From Amoebidium appalachense (Eukaryota > Ichthyosporea): a DNA stretch of 64,000 nucleotides. Positions 44,758 to 59,605 of this stretch are shown in pieces (the stretch's first letter is position 1; the number at the start of each line of letters is the position of its first letter). The stretch lies in contig CAVNZM010000003.1 in assembly GCA_963693365.1 (NCBI GenBank), positions 12,586,001-12,650,000 on the forward strand, written 5' to 3'. The position numbers and the translations under genes are program-made. Under the pieces are notes generated by a model, which had not been told where the DNA came from, searched no databases, and was given only the letters and a program-made list of their open reading frames with translations.

Positions 44758-45084
44758 TGCTGAACCTTGTGTGCGCGTGTGCACGTGCATTTACTTGTGT
44801 AAATGAGCAGGCTGAGAGGGGAGGGGGAGGGAGGAAAGGAGGTGAGTGGGGCGGGGAGGGGCGGGGGGGAAGGGGGGGGAGGTGGGGGGGAGGGGAAGCT
44901 GGGGGTCGTTCGAAAATGTAAAAGTGCAGATAGTACACATTTGTCTCGGGCAACACAAAGCAGGCCTTGCAAAAAGACACAAATAGTATGCATCCGGCAG
45001 AAGAAGAGCATCAGCAAGAAGGGGTAGGAAGTGTATGTGTGCGCGCACGCGCGTATGTGTGCGTGTGTGTGTGTTTGGGTGTGT

Positions 45085-45170
<86 letters not shown>

Positions 45171-45237
45171 GTGTGTGTGTGCGCGCGCGCCCGCGCCCGC
45201 GCACACGCGCTTGCATGTGTGTGATGCGTGTGTGTGT

Positions 45238-47733
<2,496 letters not shown>

Positions 47734-48510
47734 ATGCCGCGTCTGTATTTCATTTTCGCTTGTCTTTCCCTCACAAGCGCACTTCCAGCGCACCGGAAAC
47801 CCATCCAAGCGAGAAGTGCAGGCAACCTTCATTCTGGTGCGACATGGGCCAACCTCGCATGGGGCAACATCGACTCCCCGTCAGACGGGAACGGAAAAGA
47901 CGTCGTTTTTATCGACTTGGACAAAAGCAACAGTCGCCCCAGTTCATTTTCCGACTCTACCGTTGTGTGCTACATGAGCGCAGGCACCGCCGAGAATTGG
48001 CGGTCGGACGTGTCCAAGCTCAAGCCTTACACCAGCGAGAAATCCAAGTATTCCGGCGAGTCGTGGCTTGACATAACACGTTGGCGTGACTTTGCCCCAA
48101 TTATGGCTGAGCGTATGGGGCGTATGGTCGACGCTGGCTGTGGTGCTATCGAAGCCGACAACTTGGACTGTTTCCTTCATCACTGTGTTGACAGCTCGTC
48201 GGAGTCTGAACTGAAACAATACGAGACGGAATACGCGCGATGGTTGGCGCAGGAGGCACACGGAAAGGGGTTAAAGATTGGGTTGAAGAACACGATTGAA
48301 ATCATGAGGAACGTGGAGGGAAGCTTTGATTTTGCCATCAATGAGAGTTGCACGAGGTATGATGAGTGTAAGAACTACAGCGCGTTCAAGTCGCACGGAA
48401 AGGCTGTGTTTGGCGTAGAGTACTCGGAAGGCTCGAGTGCGTGCAGTCAGGGAGACAGGCACGGAATTAGCATGAAGTACAACTCTGGCAGCGGGTTCAA
48501 GGATTGCTAA
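47734..48510 (+). CDS. Secreted GH114-type endo-alpha-1,4-polygalactosaminidase-like protein, 258 aa
   Basis: GH114 enzymes are TIM-barrel glycosidases that cut alpha-1,4-galactosaminoglycans of microbial cell walls and biofilms; they occur mainly in bacteria and fungi. The single-exon frame starts with a signal peptide (MPRLYFIFACLSLTSALPA) and then shows the family order: VVFIDLDK (57-64), VVCYMSAGTAENWR (77-90), SWLDIT (110-115), CGAIEADNLDCF (136-147), LKIGLKN (180-186), FDFAINESC (198-206) and AVFGVEYSE (224-232). Cysteines in the C-terminal half suggest disulphides in a secreted protein. Its full-length size and lack of introns among intron-rich neighbours raise the possibility of past transfer from bacteria or fungi. 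Substrate is inferred from the family; the motif match is strong. Confidence 0.88.
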   Translation: MPRLYFIFACLSLTSALPAHRKPIQARSAGNLHSGATWANLAWGNIDSPSDGNGKDVVFIDLDKSNSRPSSFSDSTVVCYMSAGTAENWRSDVSKLKPYTSEKSKYSGESWLDITRWRDFAPIMAERMGRMVDAGCGAIEADNLDCFLHHCVDSSSESELKQYETEYARWLAQEAHGKGLKIGLKNTIEIMRNVEGSFDFAINESCTRYDECKNYSAFKSHGKAVFGVEYSEGSSACSQGDRHGISMKYNSGSGFKDC

Positions 48511-48648
48511 ATAACCTACGGAATATCTGAGGTGTGTAAATAGAGTAATATCTGGCTCACCAGTTGATGTTTATCCCCGGGTAGATATAACGGCACTTTC
48601 TTTATTATGCGGGTGAAATATCCTTAAATAGGGGAAGCATACCCCCCC

Positions 48649-48679
<31 letters not shown>

Positions 48680-49679
48680 GCACACAAGCACACACACACA
48701 AGCACACGTGTACACCGTGACACAAACCCTGCCCTCTCCTTCCTCCTCCTCCCCCCCCTTCCCCTCCCAATCTTCGTTTCCAGGGATGTTGTATAGATAG
48801 AGCTAGTATCCAATGAGCGTAAACTTTGATGTAAATACATTCTAAACCCATTTTGGCGCGTTAGTCACTGCCTTGCAACTGTGTAAGAATACTATGAAAA
48901 AGTTTTTGGATGGGCTCATGTACATATTCAAGTGCAAATCAAGTGCAGTTTGTACATATGCAGTGTAATCTCACAGCTGTGAATGTTCGACGGCTGGCTC
49001 GCCATTTCTACCGTTTGTAGTATAGATGATGGTATTGCGCTGGCCGCTGCCATTTGAATCAAGCCAAGAAAGCCAAGCCCTAATGTCATGCAAATTTCGG
49101 ATCTGCAACATAATAATGGCTGGGTTTCCCCCGAATTATTTGAAATTCACACATTTCACACATGCATTTCACACATGCACGCTCATTCATGCAAACGCAC
49201 ACGCACTCGTGTGCAGGCACGCGCGTACACGCACACACACACGCACGCCCGCACACAAACACGTGTATGGCAGGGGGAGGGGGGGGGGGGGGGGGGGACC
49301 CACCACCGATCTTGGGAAGGTAGGAGGGGGGGGGGGGGGGGGGGGGGGGGGAGGACCCACCCACCCCAAAGACTGCCATCATATGACTATATCAGATAAA
49401 CTGATCGTATATAATACTATGATTTAGCCTCGGTTTACATATGGTTTACATATCATTCCCAAAACGTAAACATTGAGGCTACCTTACCTTTCACCTGAAA
49501 CTCAGGCTGATGTCGTAAATTGGCTAGCCCCCCCCCCCCCCCCCCCCCCCCCCCCCCTTTATTAATGTATCCATCATTATTACACCCATCAGCCAAATGT
49601 CATTATGTGGATGTGTCCGGCACTACCATCGACCTCTACCGATATAATATCACGCCGTTACTACAGCCATCCCCCCCCC

Positions 49680-49710
<31 letters not shown>

Positions 49711-50889
49711 GCCCTCTCCCCCTCCCGCCTTCTCCCCCCAACCCATCCACCTCCCCCCCCCCCCCCCCCCCCCCCCCCCATCCCTCTTTGTTATTATATC
49801 TAATGGATGCCATCTGGCACTATAATAATTGTGTAGGGCCTTTCAGAATCTTTCAGAACCCTTTCAAAATCGAATCCCGGAAGCTTGCAAACATATGGCT
49901 ACACACAACCTTCACCCCCAGTCCCCCCCGGTCCCCCCTCCCCACAGACCCCTCCCCACACCCACCCACACACCCGCCCACTCCCCCCTCCCCCCCTCAT
50001 ACTCCCCCTCCCTCCCCCCCCCTCCCCCCTCCCCCCTCCCCACCCCCACCCCTCCCCCGTATACAATGACCTCGATTCTCTCCAGTCTATGATTTCCGGG
50101 GTCTCTCGTAGTCAACGATAGAGTGGCTTATTGGCCACATGGTTAATCTAGGGGGAGCCGCTGGCGGGCCGAGACAAAAATGTGGCGAGTCATCTGGAGG
50201 AATGTGGTCAGCGGATCAATAGTTGGGCATAGAAACTGGGCCAAATTCTATGATTGGCTCTTTAGAACGAACAAAAGAACCTATTCTACTAAGAAAAAAG
50301 GGTTTGGTGTTCTAGGAAAAAAGTTGGTAACTACAAATGCGCGCAATATTGGTATAAGCTTATAGGGGCGTCCGGCGCCATCTTCATTGTTAAGATAGGA
50401 AAAATCGCTTGGGTTTTGGCCTTATTTGGGTTGCGCTGGGTACTGATCGATGCCCACGTCAGCTTGCGACCGCCAGGATTATGATAAGATTGTGATTCTT
50501 TCTCATTTTGACCATGAAGAAGGGGTTAGAGACCATGTAATGCTTAGAACGAATTACGTGTCGCTTGATATTCTAACGTTTTTATTAAGCACCCAAAGCC
50601 TCTTTACGATTGAGAAAAAGACTTAATATACTTAAATGACTTTTGGCTATGACCTTCATAATAAATCCTGACCACATTCCAATCTCGTTATCGGATCACT
50701 ATAAACCCTAGGCTATTTTTAGTAAATAGTTTAATTAACGATATCCCATTCATTCCATCTGTGTGTCCTTACCCACTTTCTAGTACACCCTTCCTCCCGC
50801 TTCCCCCCCCCCCGCCCCTCCCCCCTTTCCCCACTAATATAGCACAGACACACTGACACACACATACACATACACTTGGACGCGTGCGC

Positions 50890-50938
<49 letters not shown>

Positions 50939-50987
50939 CACGCACGTGCGCGCACACACACGCACACACACGCACACACACGCACAC

Positions 50988-51023
<36 letters not shown>

Positions 51024-51588
51024 CCGAGTTCCTCTCTTGCCCTTGTCCCTCCCCACCACCTCTCCGTCCGTTGATTGGGTCAAAGTCATTTTTCTCCTTG
51101 AATGTGTTTGTACCGGGTAGTGCGCGAAAACTCTGTGTTGTGTGACGAGTGACAACTGTGTTTGTGTGTAAGTTGTGACCATGATTCAGTATGTGATTGT
51201 CTGTTTGTGTGAGTGTGTGCGATGGTGTGCGGGTGTTTTTCGTGTGTGTGCACGTGTTAAAAAAAAAGAACCGACAATGTTGGCATTACAACCATTGCAG
51301 GTGTATGCACCAGGAGCTGGGAGGGGGGGGGGGGGGGGGGGGGGGGGGGCTCGGAAAAACGGCTTAGAGGATGACTACTAGTGGGAAAAAGGAGGGAGGA
51401 GGGGGGGGGGGGGGGGGGTATGTGGCGAGGAGTGACAATGAAGCATCGGGAGGGAGAGAACAAAATAGGGACAGTGCTTGTGTGTGCGCGTGCATTCGCC
51501 GCACTGTACAGCACAGCTCTCTTTGAAATATTAGTGAGAGCCGCGGCTGTGATTGTACCGTATGGTGTGCCTGTTTGTGTGTGTGTGT

Positions 51589-51682
<94 letters not shown>

Positions 51683-51716
51683 ATGTGTGTGTGTGTGTGT
51701 ATAGGTACATCACGGT

Positions 51717-51807
<91 letters not shown>

Positions 51808-52234
51808 CGTGCGAGTGCGTGTGTGTTTTGTGTGTCACGGGGTAGAACGGTGTGCTCGTGTGAGTGCATGCATGCAAGTGTGCATGCGTGTGTGCGTGCC
51901 TAGGATGCACGTGTGCCTCTTTCCTAAGCTATTTGCTTAGTGTTTGTGATCATTACAAAACTTCAATGATGTGTGTTACGTGCAGAATTCGGGCGTGTGT
52001 GCATCTGGCGTGTGTGATACGTACGTTGTGACACTGTGTATTGTAGGTACGTGCCAATTCGAAAACGAACTTCCGTTGCGGTGTGCGCCTTTGTGTGTTC
52101 CGGTGTGTTGCGGGGTTTGAGATGTGTGACGGTGTGCTGGTTGTGCGTGTTTGTGTGGATACCACGGCGTGCGTCCGTATGCCACTGTGCCATGTGGCCG
52201 TATGCCACTGTGCCATGTGTGTGTGTGTTGTGAC

Positions 52235-52269
<35 letters not shown>
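48511..52269. other. Intergenic: homopolymers, CA/TG arrays, repeat copies; no supported gene
   Basis: C-runs at 48643-48665, 49530-49557, 49671-49696 and 49754-49778; G-runs at 49273-49297, 49325-49351, 51321-51349 and 51402-51418; (CA)n at 50904-51020; (TG)n at 51592-51680 and 51720-51800. The segment 49350-49485 is a diverged copy of 43944-44069 (shared CATCATAT...TATATCAGATA and AACGTAAACATTGAGGCTA). The A/T-rich unique part 50160-50750 shows no protein I recognise. Confidence 0.5.
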
Positions 52270-52270
<1 letters not shown>

Positions 52271-52575
52271 GTAACTTAGAGGTTTCTCTGTGAGACTTTA
52301 TTATTTGCTGACTTACATTGACTGGCCCACCGGGACCTTTATATACTTGTGGTCTGGCTCACTGGAATGTTACATACTATTCCCGATTGGTCTACCCGCC
52401 GCTATGGATCTAGTCGCTACCAATCAGAACACTCCAACAGAATCTTCTAGACTCCTCTAGATCTATCCTGATCTATCGTGAACCTATCCACCAGTTTATC
52501 CCGAATATCTCGAATATTCCCGATCACTAGTGCTACGCTAACGCAGGGCATACCGGATGGCTATCCTGTTCGACA
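52270..52575 (-). repeat. Copia 3' LTR
   Basis: Left-hand copy on the plus strand, which is the 3' LTR of this minus-strand element. Flanked on the left by (TG)n. Identical to 55534-55838. Confidence 0.95.
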
Positions 52576-52708
52576 CCCCCACTTGCACTGTGTTCTATCT
52601 ATGTACCGCATGCAACCTAAACCTAAGATGCAACTCTAAAACTATGCTACTATACTAACACATATAACACCTACTACACGAACATTAACACTACACTATT
52701 TGTAGTTC

Positions 52709-52893
52709 TTACTCAGCCATGCCGATGGCCTGCCGATGCTGCACTAACTTAAGTCTCCCTAAAGCTTTGGTGCACATGTCGGCCACGTTACTGTTCGTGC
52801 TGCAATACACAAGTTCTACATCCCCATTCTCCACACACTCACGGGTGTAGTGGTACTGAACGTCGATGTGTTTGATGCTGGCCTGGAGATTGC
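52709..52893 (-). pseudogene. Remnant of Copia RNase H C-terminus
   Basis: In another frame, directly after the deletion point, the minus strand encodes QASIKHIDVQYHYTRECVEN and VELVYCSTNSNVADMCTKAL, the typical end of Copia RNase H, to a stop at 52709-52711. The break with EEAIS lies at about 52888-52895, so reverse transcriptase and most of RNase H (about 1.5 kb in a normal Copia) were removed. Confidence 0.9.
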
Positions 52894-55485
52894 TTCTTCC
52901 AGTGTCACAGGGTCATCCTCATTGCTATCAGCACTCTCAATTGCCATGCTGATACTGTCGCGGTACTCTACTACACCTGCGTTGATGCCGTAGGTCCCAC
53001 CGCGCCTTGTAGTCATAGACGGATAGGCACTTCTGGTTGCAACCTGCAACTCTGCACTATCTTCCTCGTCTCCTGACCCTGCCGCGTCCGAATCGCCGCT
53101 GTCCTCGCCCGCGCCGTCGCCGATAGCATCTGAATCATATCCACTGTCAGTGCCGATTGCAGGCTTCCGAAAGGAATGTTGCTTCTTGACGCTGATTGGA
53201 TTCCTCGATTCCATGCTCTGCTGATTTCCGATTGGCTTATGCATCAGCAATTCCATTGGCTCATCTTGCACCACCGGAATACCGGCCTTTGAGGTGCATG
53301 ATTCATCGATCACCACATCTCGCCCGACGATAGTCTTGCGCGCCTCGGTGTCCCACAACAAGTACGTCTTGCTGTCACCTGTGTAGCCGACGAATTTACA
53401 CTCCCGACTCTTGGCGTCTAGCTTCCTGCGCTCGTCCTTCGGCACATGGACAAATGCCTTGCTACCAAATACACGTAGATGGCTAACATCGGGCTTCTCT
53501 CCATACCATGCCTCCCAAGGTGTCATGCCACCCAGTACTGTGGTTGGCGTCAGGTTCTTGATGTACACAGCTGCCTGTACTGCTAGCTGCCAGAACCCCA
53601 TACTCATGCCTGCTGACTGCAGCATGCAGCGCGCCGTCTCGACAATGGTCCTGTTAGCCCTCTCTGCTACACCATTCTGCTCTGGTGTGTAAGGGACTGT
53701 CGCCTCATGTTCAATGCCGCACGCTTCCAGGAACGACTTGAACTCAGTGGAGGTGTACTCACCCCCGTTGTCGGAACGCAGAATCTTGATGCTGGCACCG
53801 TGTTGCTTCTCTACGTGTGCCTTGTACTTCTTGAAGTAAGTATGCACTTGGGATTTATGTTTCATGAAGTACACCGTAGTGAACCTTGTCTTGTCGTCGA
53901 TGAAGGTGACATAATACTTGGAACCTTGCAGCGACTCCTTGTTGAACGGTCCTGCCACATCAGAATGAACTCTGTCGAGCTTCGCTGGCGCTGTCTTGCG
54001 GGGTAGCTTACTGAAAGAGAGCCGGGCTTGCTTCCCTCTCGCGCATCCCTCGCACACACCGTCATCCTGGGTTTTGCAGTCGATGCACAGACCCTCGACG
54101 ATGTTTTCTTTAACCATCTTCTGTAGCGTGTTTATTGCCACATGACCAAACCGCCGGTGCCATAAACTGGCGCTGCCCTTTACCGGCTCACACACGGTGT
54201 TACCCCCACTGCTGCCGACTGCAGTGGTCACCATGTTCACGCTCTCACATACGGGTTTCACTAGGAGACGATACAGGCCTCCCTCCACTACCCCACGGGC
54301 CACAACTTGGCCATCTGTGGCACTCTCAATCGTACACTGTCGACCGTCGGTGATGCCTCTTAACCCGTGCTTGCCGGCGCTTGAAGCCGACATCACGTTA
54401 GTTCCAAATGCTGGCACGTACAGCACATTCTGCAGTCTAAATGTCATGCTGTTGCCCTGGAACTCACTTGTTAATCTTACGACGCCTATTCCTAGCGCCA
54501 TCACACCCGGGGTGTTACCCAGAGCGACGGGTTTGGGTGTGATCGACCGGAAGTCTTCCATCCAGTCCTTTCGGCATGTGACATGGGAGGTTGCGCCGCA
54601 GTCCCAATACCACTCAGTTGAAGAAGGGAGTCCGCTGTTTACCGCCATGGCGAGTATCTCCTTGGAAGCTCCGTTCTGCTTCGCCTTGTCGCCGCGATTG
54701 CCGCCCTTCTTCTTCTTTGGACACTGTGACTTGTAGTGCCCAAACTTGTGACATTTGTAACACTCCACCTTGGATATGTCAGTCACGCGCGGCTTGCCGG
54801 TGTCCTGTCGTGGCGTACCGCCGCGCCATTGGGTGCTGGTCATCATCACCCGCTGCTGTTCCCTTGCAGCCTCGTTCTCCTCAAAACCACGCAGCTTGGC
54901 GATTATCTTTTCCATTGTCTTCTCAGCTGCTGGTAAAGCTTGAATGGTCCTAACGTCGGTGCGGAATCGGTCGTCAGCGCCTACACCGTCCAGGAATTTC
55001 TCGGCAACCATGTCCTCACTAACTCCATTGGGGTCGATATGAAGAAGATCCTGCACAATGCACTCCAGACGGGCCGCATACTCCAGCACGCTTTCCGTCG
55101 GCATCATATCAGCACGCCAGAACTGTTGAATCAACATTCTCTTGTGCTCATCTGTGTTGCGCGCAGCGTATGATGCTACCGTATCCCATATGTCCTTGGG
55201 ATTTCCTACGGCAATAGCTCGCCGACACAGGCTTGCAGGTACATCACCTAGTGTCTCCACCAGGTAGGAAGTCGCCTTCTTCTGGTCCAAGGGGTCGATC
55301 TCCACCAGAGGTTGCTCCACCGGTTCGCCGTCCTCTCCTATCACTTCAGGAGCCACGTCTTCAATCGTGTACCATAATTCCTCGCCCTCGAGGAAGCACT
55401 TCATGCGCATGGCCCACATTGAGTAGGAGATTTTGCCCTTGCCTTCTCCTTCATACATGGGAACTGGACATTTTGCTCTTCCCAT
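52816..55485 (-). CDS. Copia Gag-Pol with Gag, protease and integrase but no RT, 889 aa
   Basis: Order is Gag (1-230, UBN2-like, with LIQQFWRADMMPTESVLEYA), the CCHC knuckle C-YKC-HKFGH-YKSQC (242-255), aspartic protease WYWDCGATSHVTC (Asp295), GAG-pre-integrase LWHRRFGHVA with CEGCARGK (zinc His443, His448, Cys478, Cys481), and integrase core Asp509, Asp572 (SDNGGEYTS), Glu608 (PEQNGVAERANR) with the canonical D-x35-E spacing. After an acidic linker the frame reaches DDPVTLEEAIS, normally just before reverse transcriptase, then shifts and stops at 52816. Integration enzymes look functional; replication would need reverse transcriptase in trans. This integrase-before-RT order defines Copia (Ty1-type). 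Confidence 0.95.
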   Translation of the reverse strand: MGRAKCPVPMYEGEGKGKISYSMWAMRMKCFLEGEELWYTIEDVAPEVIGEDGEPVEQPLVEIDPLDQKKATSYLVETLGDVPASLCRRAIAVGNPKDIWDTVASYAARNTDEHKRMLIQQFWRADMMPTESVLEYAARLECIVQDLLHIDPNGVSEDMVAEKFLDGVGADDRFRTDVRTIQALPAAEKTMEKIIAKLRGFEENEAAREQQRVMMTSTQWRGGTPRQDTGKPRVTDISKVECYKCHKFGHYKSQCPKKKKGGNRGDKAKQNGASKEILAMAVNSGLPSSTEWYWDCGATSHVTCRKDWMEDFRSITPKPVALGNTPGVMALGIGVVRLTSEFQGNSMTFRLQNVLYVPAFGTNVMSASSAGKHGLRGITDGRQCTIESATDGQVVARGVVEGGLYRLLVKPVCESVNMVTTAVGSSGGNTVCEPVKGSASLWHRRFGHVAINTLQKMVKENIVEGLCIDCKTQDDGVCEGCARGKQARLSFSKLPRKTAPAKLDRVHSDVAGPFNKESLQGSKYYVTFIDDKTRFTTVYFMKHKSQVHTYFKKYKAHVEKQHGASIKILRSDNGGEYTSTEFKSFLEACGIEHEATVPYTPEQNGVAERANRTIVETARCMLQSAGMSMGFWQLAVQAAVYIKNLTPTTVLGGMTPWEAWYGEKPDVSHLRVFGSKAFVHVPKDERRKLDAKSRECKFVGYTGDSKTYLLWDTEARKTIVGRDVVIDESCTSKAGIPVVQDEPMELLMHKPIGNQQSMESRNPISVKKQHSFRKPAIGTDSGYDSDAIGDGAGEDSGDSDAAGSGDEEDSAELQVATRSAYPSMTTRRGGTYGINAGVVEYRDSISMAIESADSNEDDPVTLEEAISRPASNTSTFSTTTPVSVWRMGM

Positions 55486-55533
55486 CTTGTCTCAACAGTC
55501 GCTTGGTCGTAGCGTTGTACTGGGTCCGTAACC

Positions 55534-55835
55534 GTAACTTAGAGGTTTCTCTGTGAGACTTTATTATTTGCTGACTTACATTGACTGGCCCACCGGGACC
55601 TTTATATACTTGTGGTCTGGCTCACTGGAATGTTACATACTATTCCCGATTGGTCTACCCGCCGCTATGGATCTAGTCGCTACCAATCAGAACACTCCAA
55701 CAGAATCTTCTAGACTCCTCTAGATCTATCCTGATCTATCGTGAACCTATCCACCAGTTTATCCCGAATATCTCGAATATTCCCGATCACTAGTGCTACG
55801 CTAACGCAGGGCATACCGGATGGCTATCCTGTTCG

Positions 55836-55838
<3 letters not shown>
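55534..55838 (-). repeat. Copia 5' LTR
   Basis: The 5' LTR of the minus-strand element, ending about 50 bp before the Gag-Pol ATG. On the minus strand the sequence after the LTR reads GGTTACGGACCCAGTACAAC; I do not recognise it as a standard initiator-Met primer site. Confidence 0.95.
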
Positions 55839-56480
<642 letters not shown>

Positions 56481-58923
56481 TGCTTTAGGAGTTGAGAATT
56501 GCAAATGGTATTTATGTTCACGTAAAGCCGAGGCATTCCAATGTACAGGTGATCATGGTGTGAAATCAGTACTTTTCACAATGTCTTGAATCAATATTTA
56601 GAAAAAGAGCTGTTTATCACAGAATCTCACAGTTTTTCTTGGCAAGGTCATTTTTTGGTTTTTCTAGGCCCATTACTCAGAGCTCTGCGTAATGAAGGTA
56701 GGGTGCGGCGGCCTGCGGCAGTGCGGCCATAAAAATTTTCACTTCCATGTGGTTTTATCACAGGAATTTGTATGAAAGAAGCCTATTGGCTTAACGCAGA
56801 TCACCAAAACACCCCTTACACTTTTTTTGTAGACGTTAAAATGCAGCTTATTCTGAACCAGGCCAGTTTCTGTTATAGGGAAATCGCTGAATCTAGTAGT
56901 ATACAGGGAAAATATATCCAGAAGTCATCAGCTAAAAGAATAACATTTTTTTTTCCCCCTTTTTTTACATTCATAATGTAAAAGGTTTGCTAAAAACGAA
57001 TCAGAAGACATAGAAGTAGAAAGGAACTTGAGGAAGTTTAATTTCTGGAAAGCGAAAGTTGCATGTACGCGAAACCCCCCCACATTCGGAGATTGTGCAA
57101 GTTTTGAAACGACCACGTGCATATGCGAGCTTGCAGTCGTTACGAGTGTTTTTACATTTTAGGGGAAATGTTTTTTTTAGGTGGTTAGAGAATTATAAGC
57201 CCCTGGCAAGATCTTTTGGTCTGTTTAGTGTTTACGGAATTTGCTGGCGTGATCATAGATCTTGATCGGATCCATTACAAATGTCCTGCATGCATCCGAT
57301 CTGTGACCATTGACAGTACATACATAGACACTGATTAATTTCCGAGAGTTAAAGGATTTCTTCCTCTTTCTTCTAATGATCTTAGCTTGACGTTTTAATA
57401 CTCTTATTTTTTTTTGTGTGTGTTTTTTTTTTTGGGCCAGTGGCAGCGAAAGTAAAATGATGCATCATGCGGTGTTGGTTCGGTCAACTTCGAATCCCCA
57501 TACCCGGTTTGTGGGTCTTTGAAAAATAGAAAAAAAGAAAATAAGAAGCTCGCCAGAATCTCAGATTCAGGATCTATTAGAAACGCTTCACAGGGTGTGC
57601 ATTTTTTTGGTGTGTATACTGCGTATTAACAAATGTAAAAATATATTTCTAGTTTTGTTTTTTGTTGCATCCATCAGCTTTTTTTTTTTTTTTTTTTTTG
57701 CACAATCTGAGTAGCTTCATGAAAGGCAAAAGGCATCATGCATACGCCGACATACGGTCATTAAACATTGAAAGTGTTAGGGAGATTTCTGTTAACCAAT
57801 AGCAGCGAGCTCTATTAATAAATCCAACTCTTGAATAAAGGCTGTATTTACCACAACTATTCACTGCGCGCATCACGGCGTGTGCGTTGTGTAAACATTT
57901 CTGCTACAAACACATACACATCAGCACATGGGCATCGCCGCATCGCTACAACCTCGCTGCCTTCAGATCTAGAACTTTGAATAATCACAATCCGATGACA
58001 TAAGTTTGCCCAGTGCGGGTGCCCGGCGCATGTTGCGAAGCAGGTGGGAAACTACTAGGTCCTCAACGTTACCCGTTAATGCTCCAGGGATTTGTGTAAA
58101 TAGGCGATACGATTGGTCGCTTCTAAATAATAGAAGAACATTCTATTTTACCACGTTGCTTTTATCGGTTTTTCTAAGCCGCATTCCACCGGGTGACACC
58201 CGCATTCCATTCAAAACGACGAGGTTTAAATATTCTCGACCGATGGCATGCTGGGTGGAATGCGGTATGTGAAAGGTAGCGGATTCGCTTTACATAATAA
58301 ATACCTAATCGCTAAACGGCTTTACACTTTTTGACATTCTTGGAATAGATCTATTCAATCGCAGCACTAATTAGGTAATAACGAGGATATGCTTAACAAC
58401 TAGACACCAATCAACGGCAGCAATCGACTTTGACCAAAGCCGAAGTCGTTTTAAAAAATATGGACCAATCAACACATCGGAAGCAAATACCTCTTGTGTC
58501 AGCTGATCAATATGATTGGACAGGCTATTGTATGACATTAAATGCTCTAACTCTTCCTGGCATGATTTTCGCAAGTAGAATAATTCTCACAGGTGGTGGT
58601 AGGAAAAAAATCTAGAATTCATGACATATCATACCTATCAAGTTGTTTCCCACCTCGCTTCGCAAGCTCCGCCCGAAGCCGTTGAACATTTTTCACGTTC
58701 TGCTTGCGACATTGAGGCTGGGGGTTCAGAGCCAACGCCAGAAGCAACTCAATTATAAACTGAACATCGTTCTCCAAACAGAAAATATTTCTTTTCGAAT
58801 TCAGACCTCACGTAACCTGAATGCCATCCTAATGCAGAGTTAACCCCTATAGTTTTATCTGGACAGTACACGCACAGGTGCGCGTAGTATGCTGGAAACA
58901 TTTACCAACAAACACGACAGAAA
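56481..58923. other. Intergenic A/T-richer DNA upstream of the NXPE-like gene
   Basis: No gene is supported. T-runs occur at 57409-57434 and 57681-57699. GAAGCAGGTGGGAAACTACT (58036-58055) recurs in reverse near 58640-58665, and GCATTCCACC / GGTGGAATGC form a local inverted repeat (58190-58264). CCAATCAACG (about 58410), CCAATCAACA (about 58464) and GATTGGACA (about 58515) probably belong to the promoter of the next gene. Confidence 0.5.
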
Positions 58924-59347
58924 ATGATACTAGAGGGTGCACGTTCATGTGCACTGGGCCCAAGGCAATCCATAATTGCCTTAGCTAGCTGTTTACTTCT
59001 CGTCATGATAGCGACCGTTTTGTTTCTTTCAGGAGCTCCGCAGTTTCCTTTCCAAAAATACGAATGCATTAGCACTAGTACTGTTCGTGTTGATCCTGTC
59101 GAGGTCTTTAACCCACCAGCCGGAACTGAAGAAAAGAGTATAAAAGGCACGAAGGACACCATGAATTCGAATGTGCAGAAAACGAATGCAAACATCCAAA
59201 TGGGCGTGGAGCAATTCATTGAAGGCAAGTGACTAAGTGGGCCCATTTTTGGAACTCAAGGAGTCCCGGAAACCTGCTAATAGCCTCCCCCCCCCCCCCC
59301 CCCCCCCCCCCACGCACACACACACACACCACCACCACACCACACAC

Positions 59348-59414
<67 letters not shown>

Positions 59415-59423
59415 AGTCACAGT

Positions 59424-59506
<83 letters not shown>

Positions 59507-59556
59507 CACAGTCCCGGACACACACACACACGCACACGCACACGCACACACACACA

Positions 59557-59605
<49 letters not shown>

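Larger units (their letters stand above)
52270..55838 (-). mobile_element. Copia LTR retrotransposon, internally deleted, identical LTRs
   Basis: A 3.57-kb element with 305-bp LTRs at 52270-52575 and 55534-55838 that I find identical base for base. On the minus strand the LTR starts TGTCGAACAGG and ends near CTAAGTTAC. It carries TATATAAAGG with CCAATC/GATTGG boxes, a plausible promoter. It sits inside a (TG)n microsatellite, so the 5-bp duplication is consistent with TGTGT but cannot be proved. Gag, protease and integrase are intact, but reverse transcriptase and most of RNase H are missing. Identical LTRs imply recent insertion, so the deleted form may have been copied with help from a complete relative. 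Confidence 0.95.
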
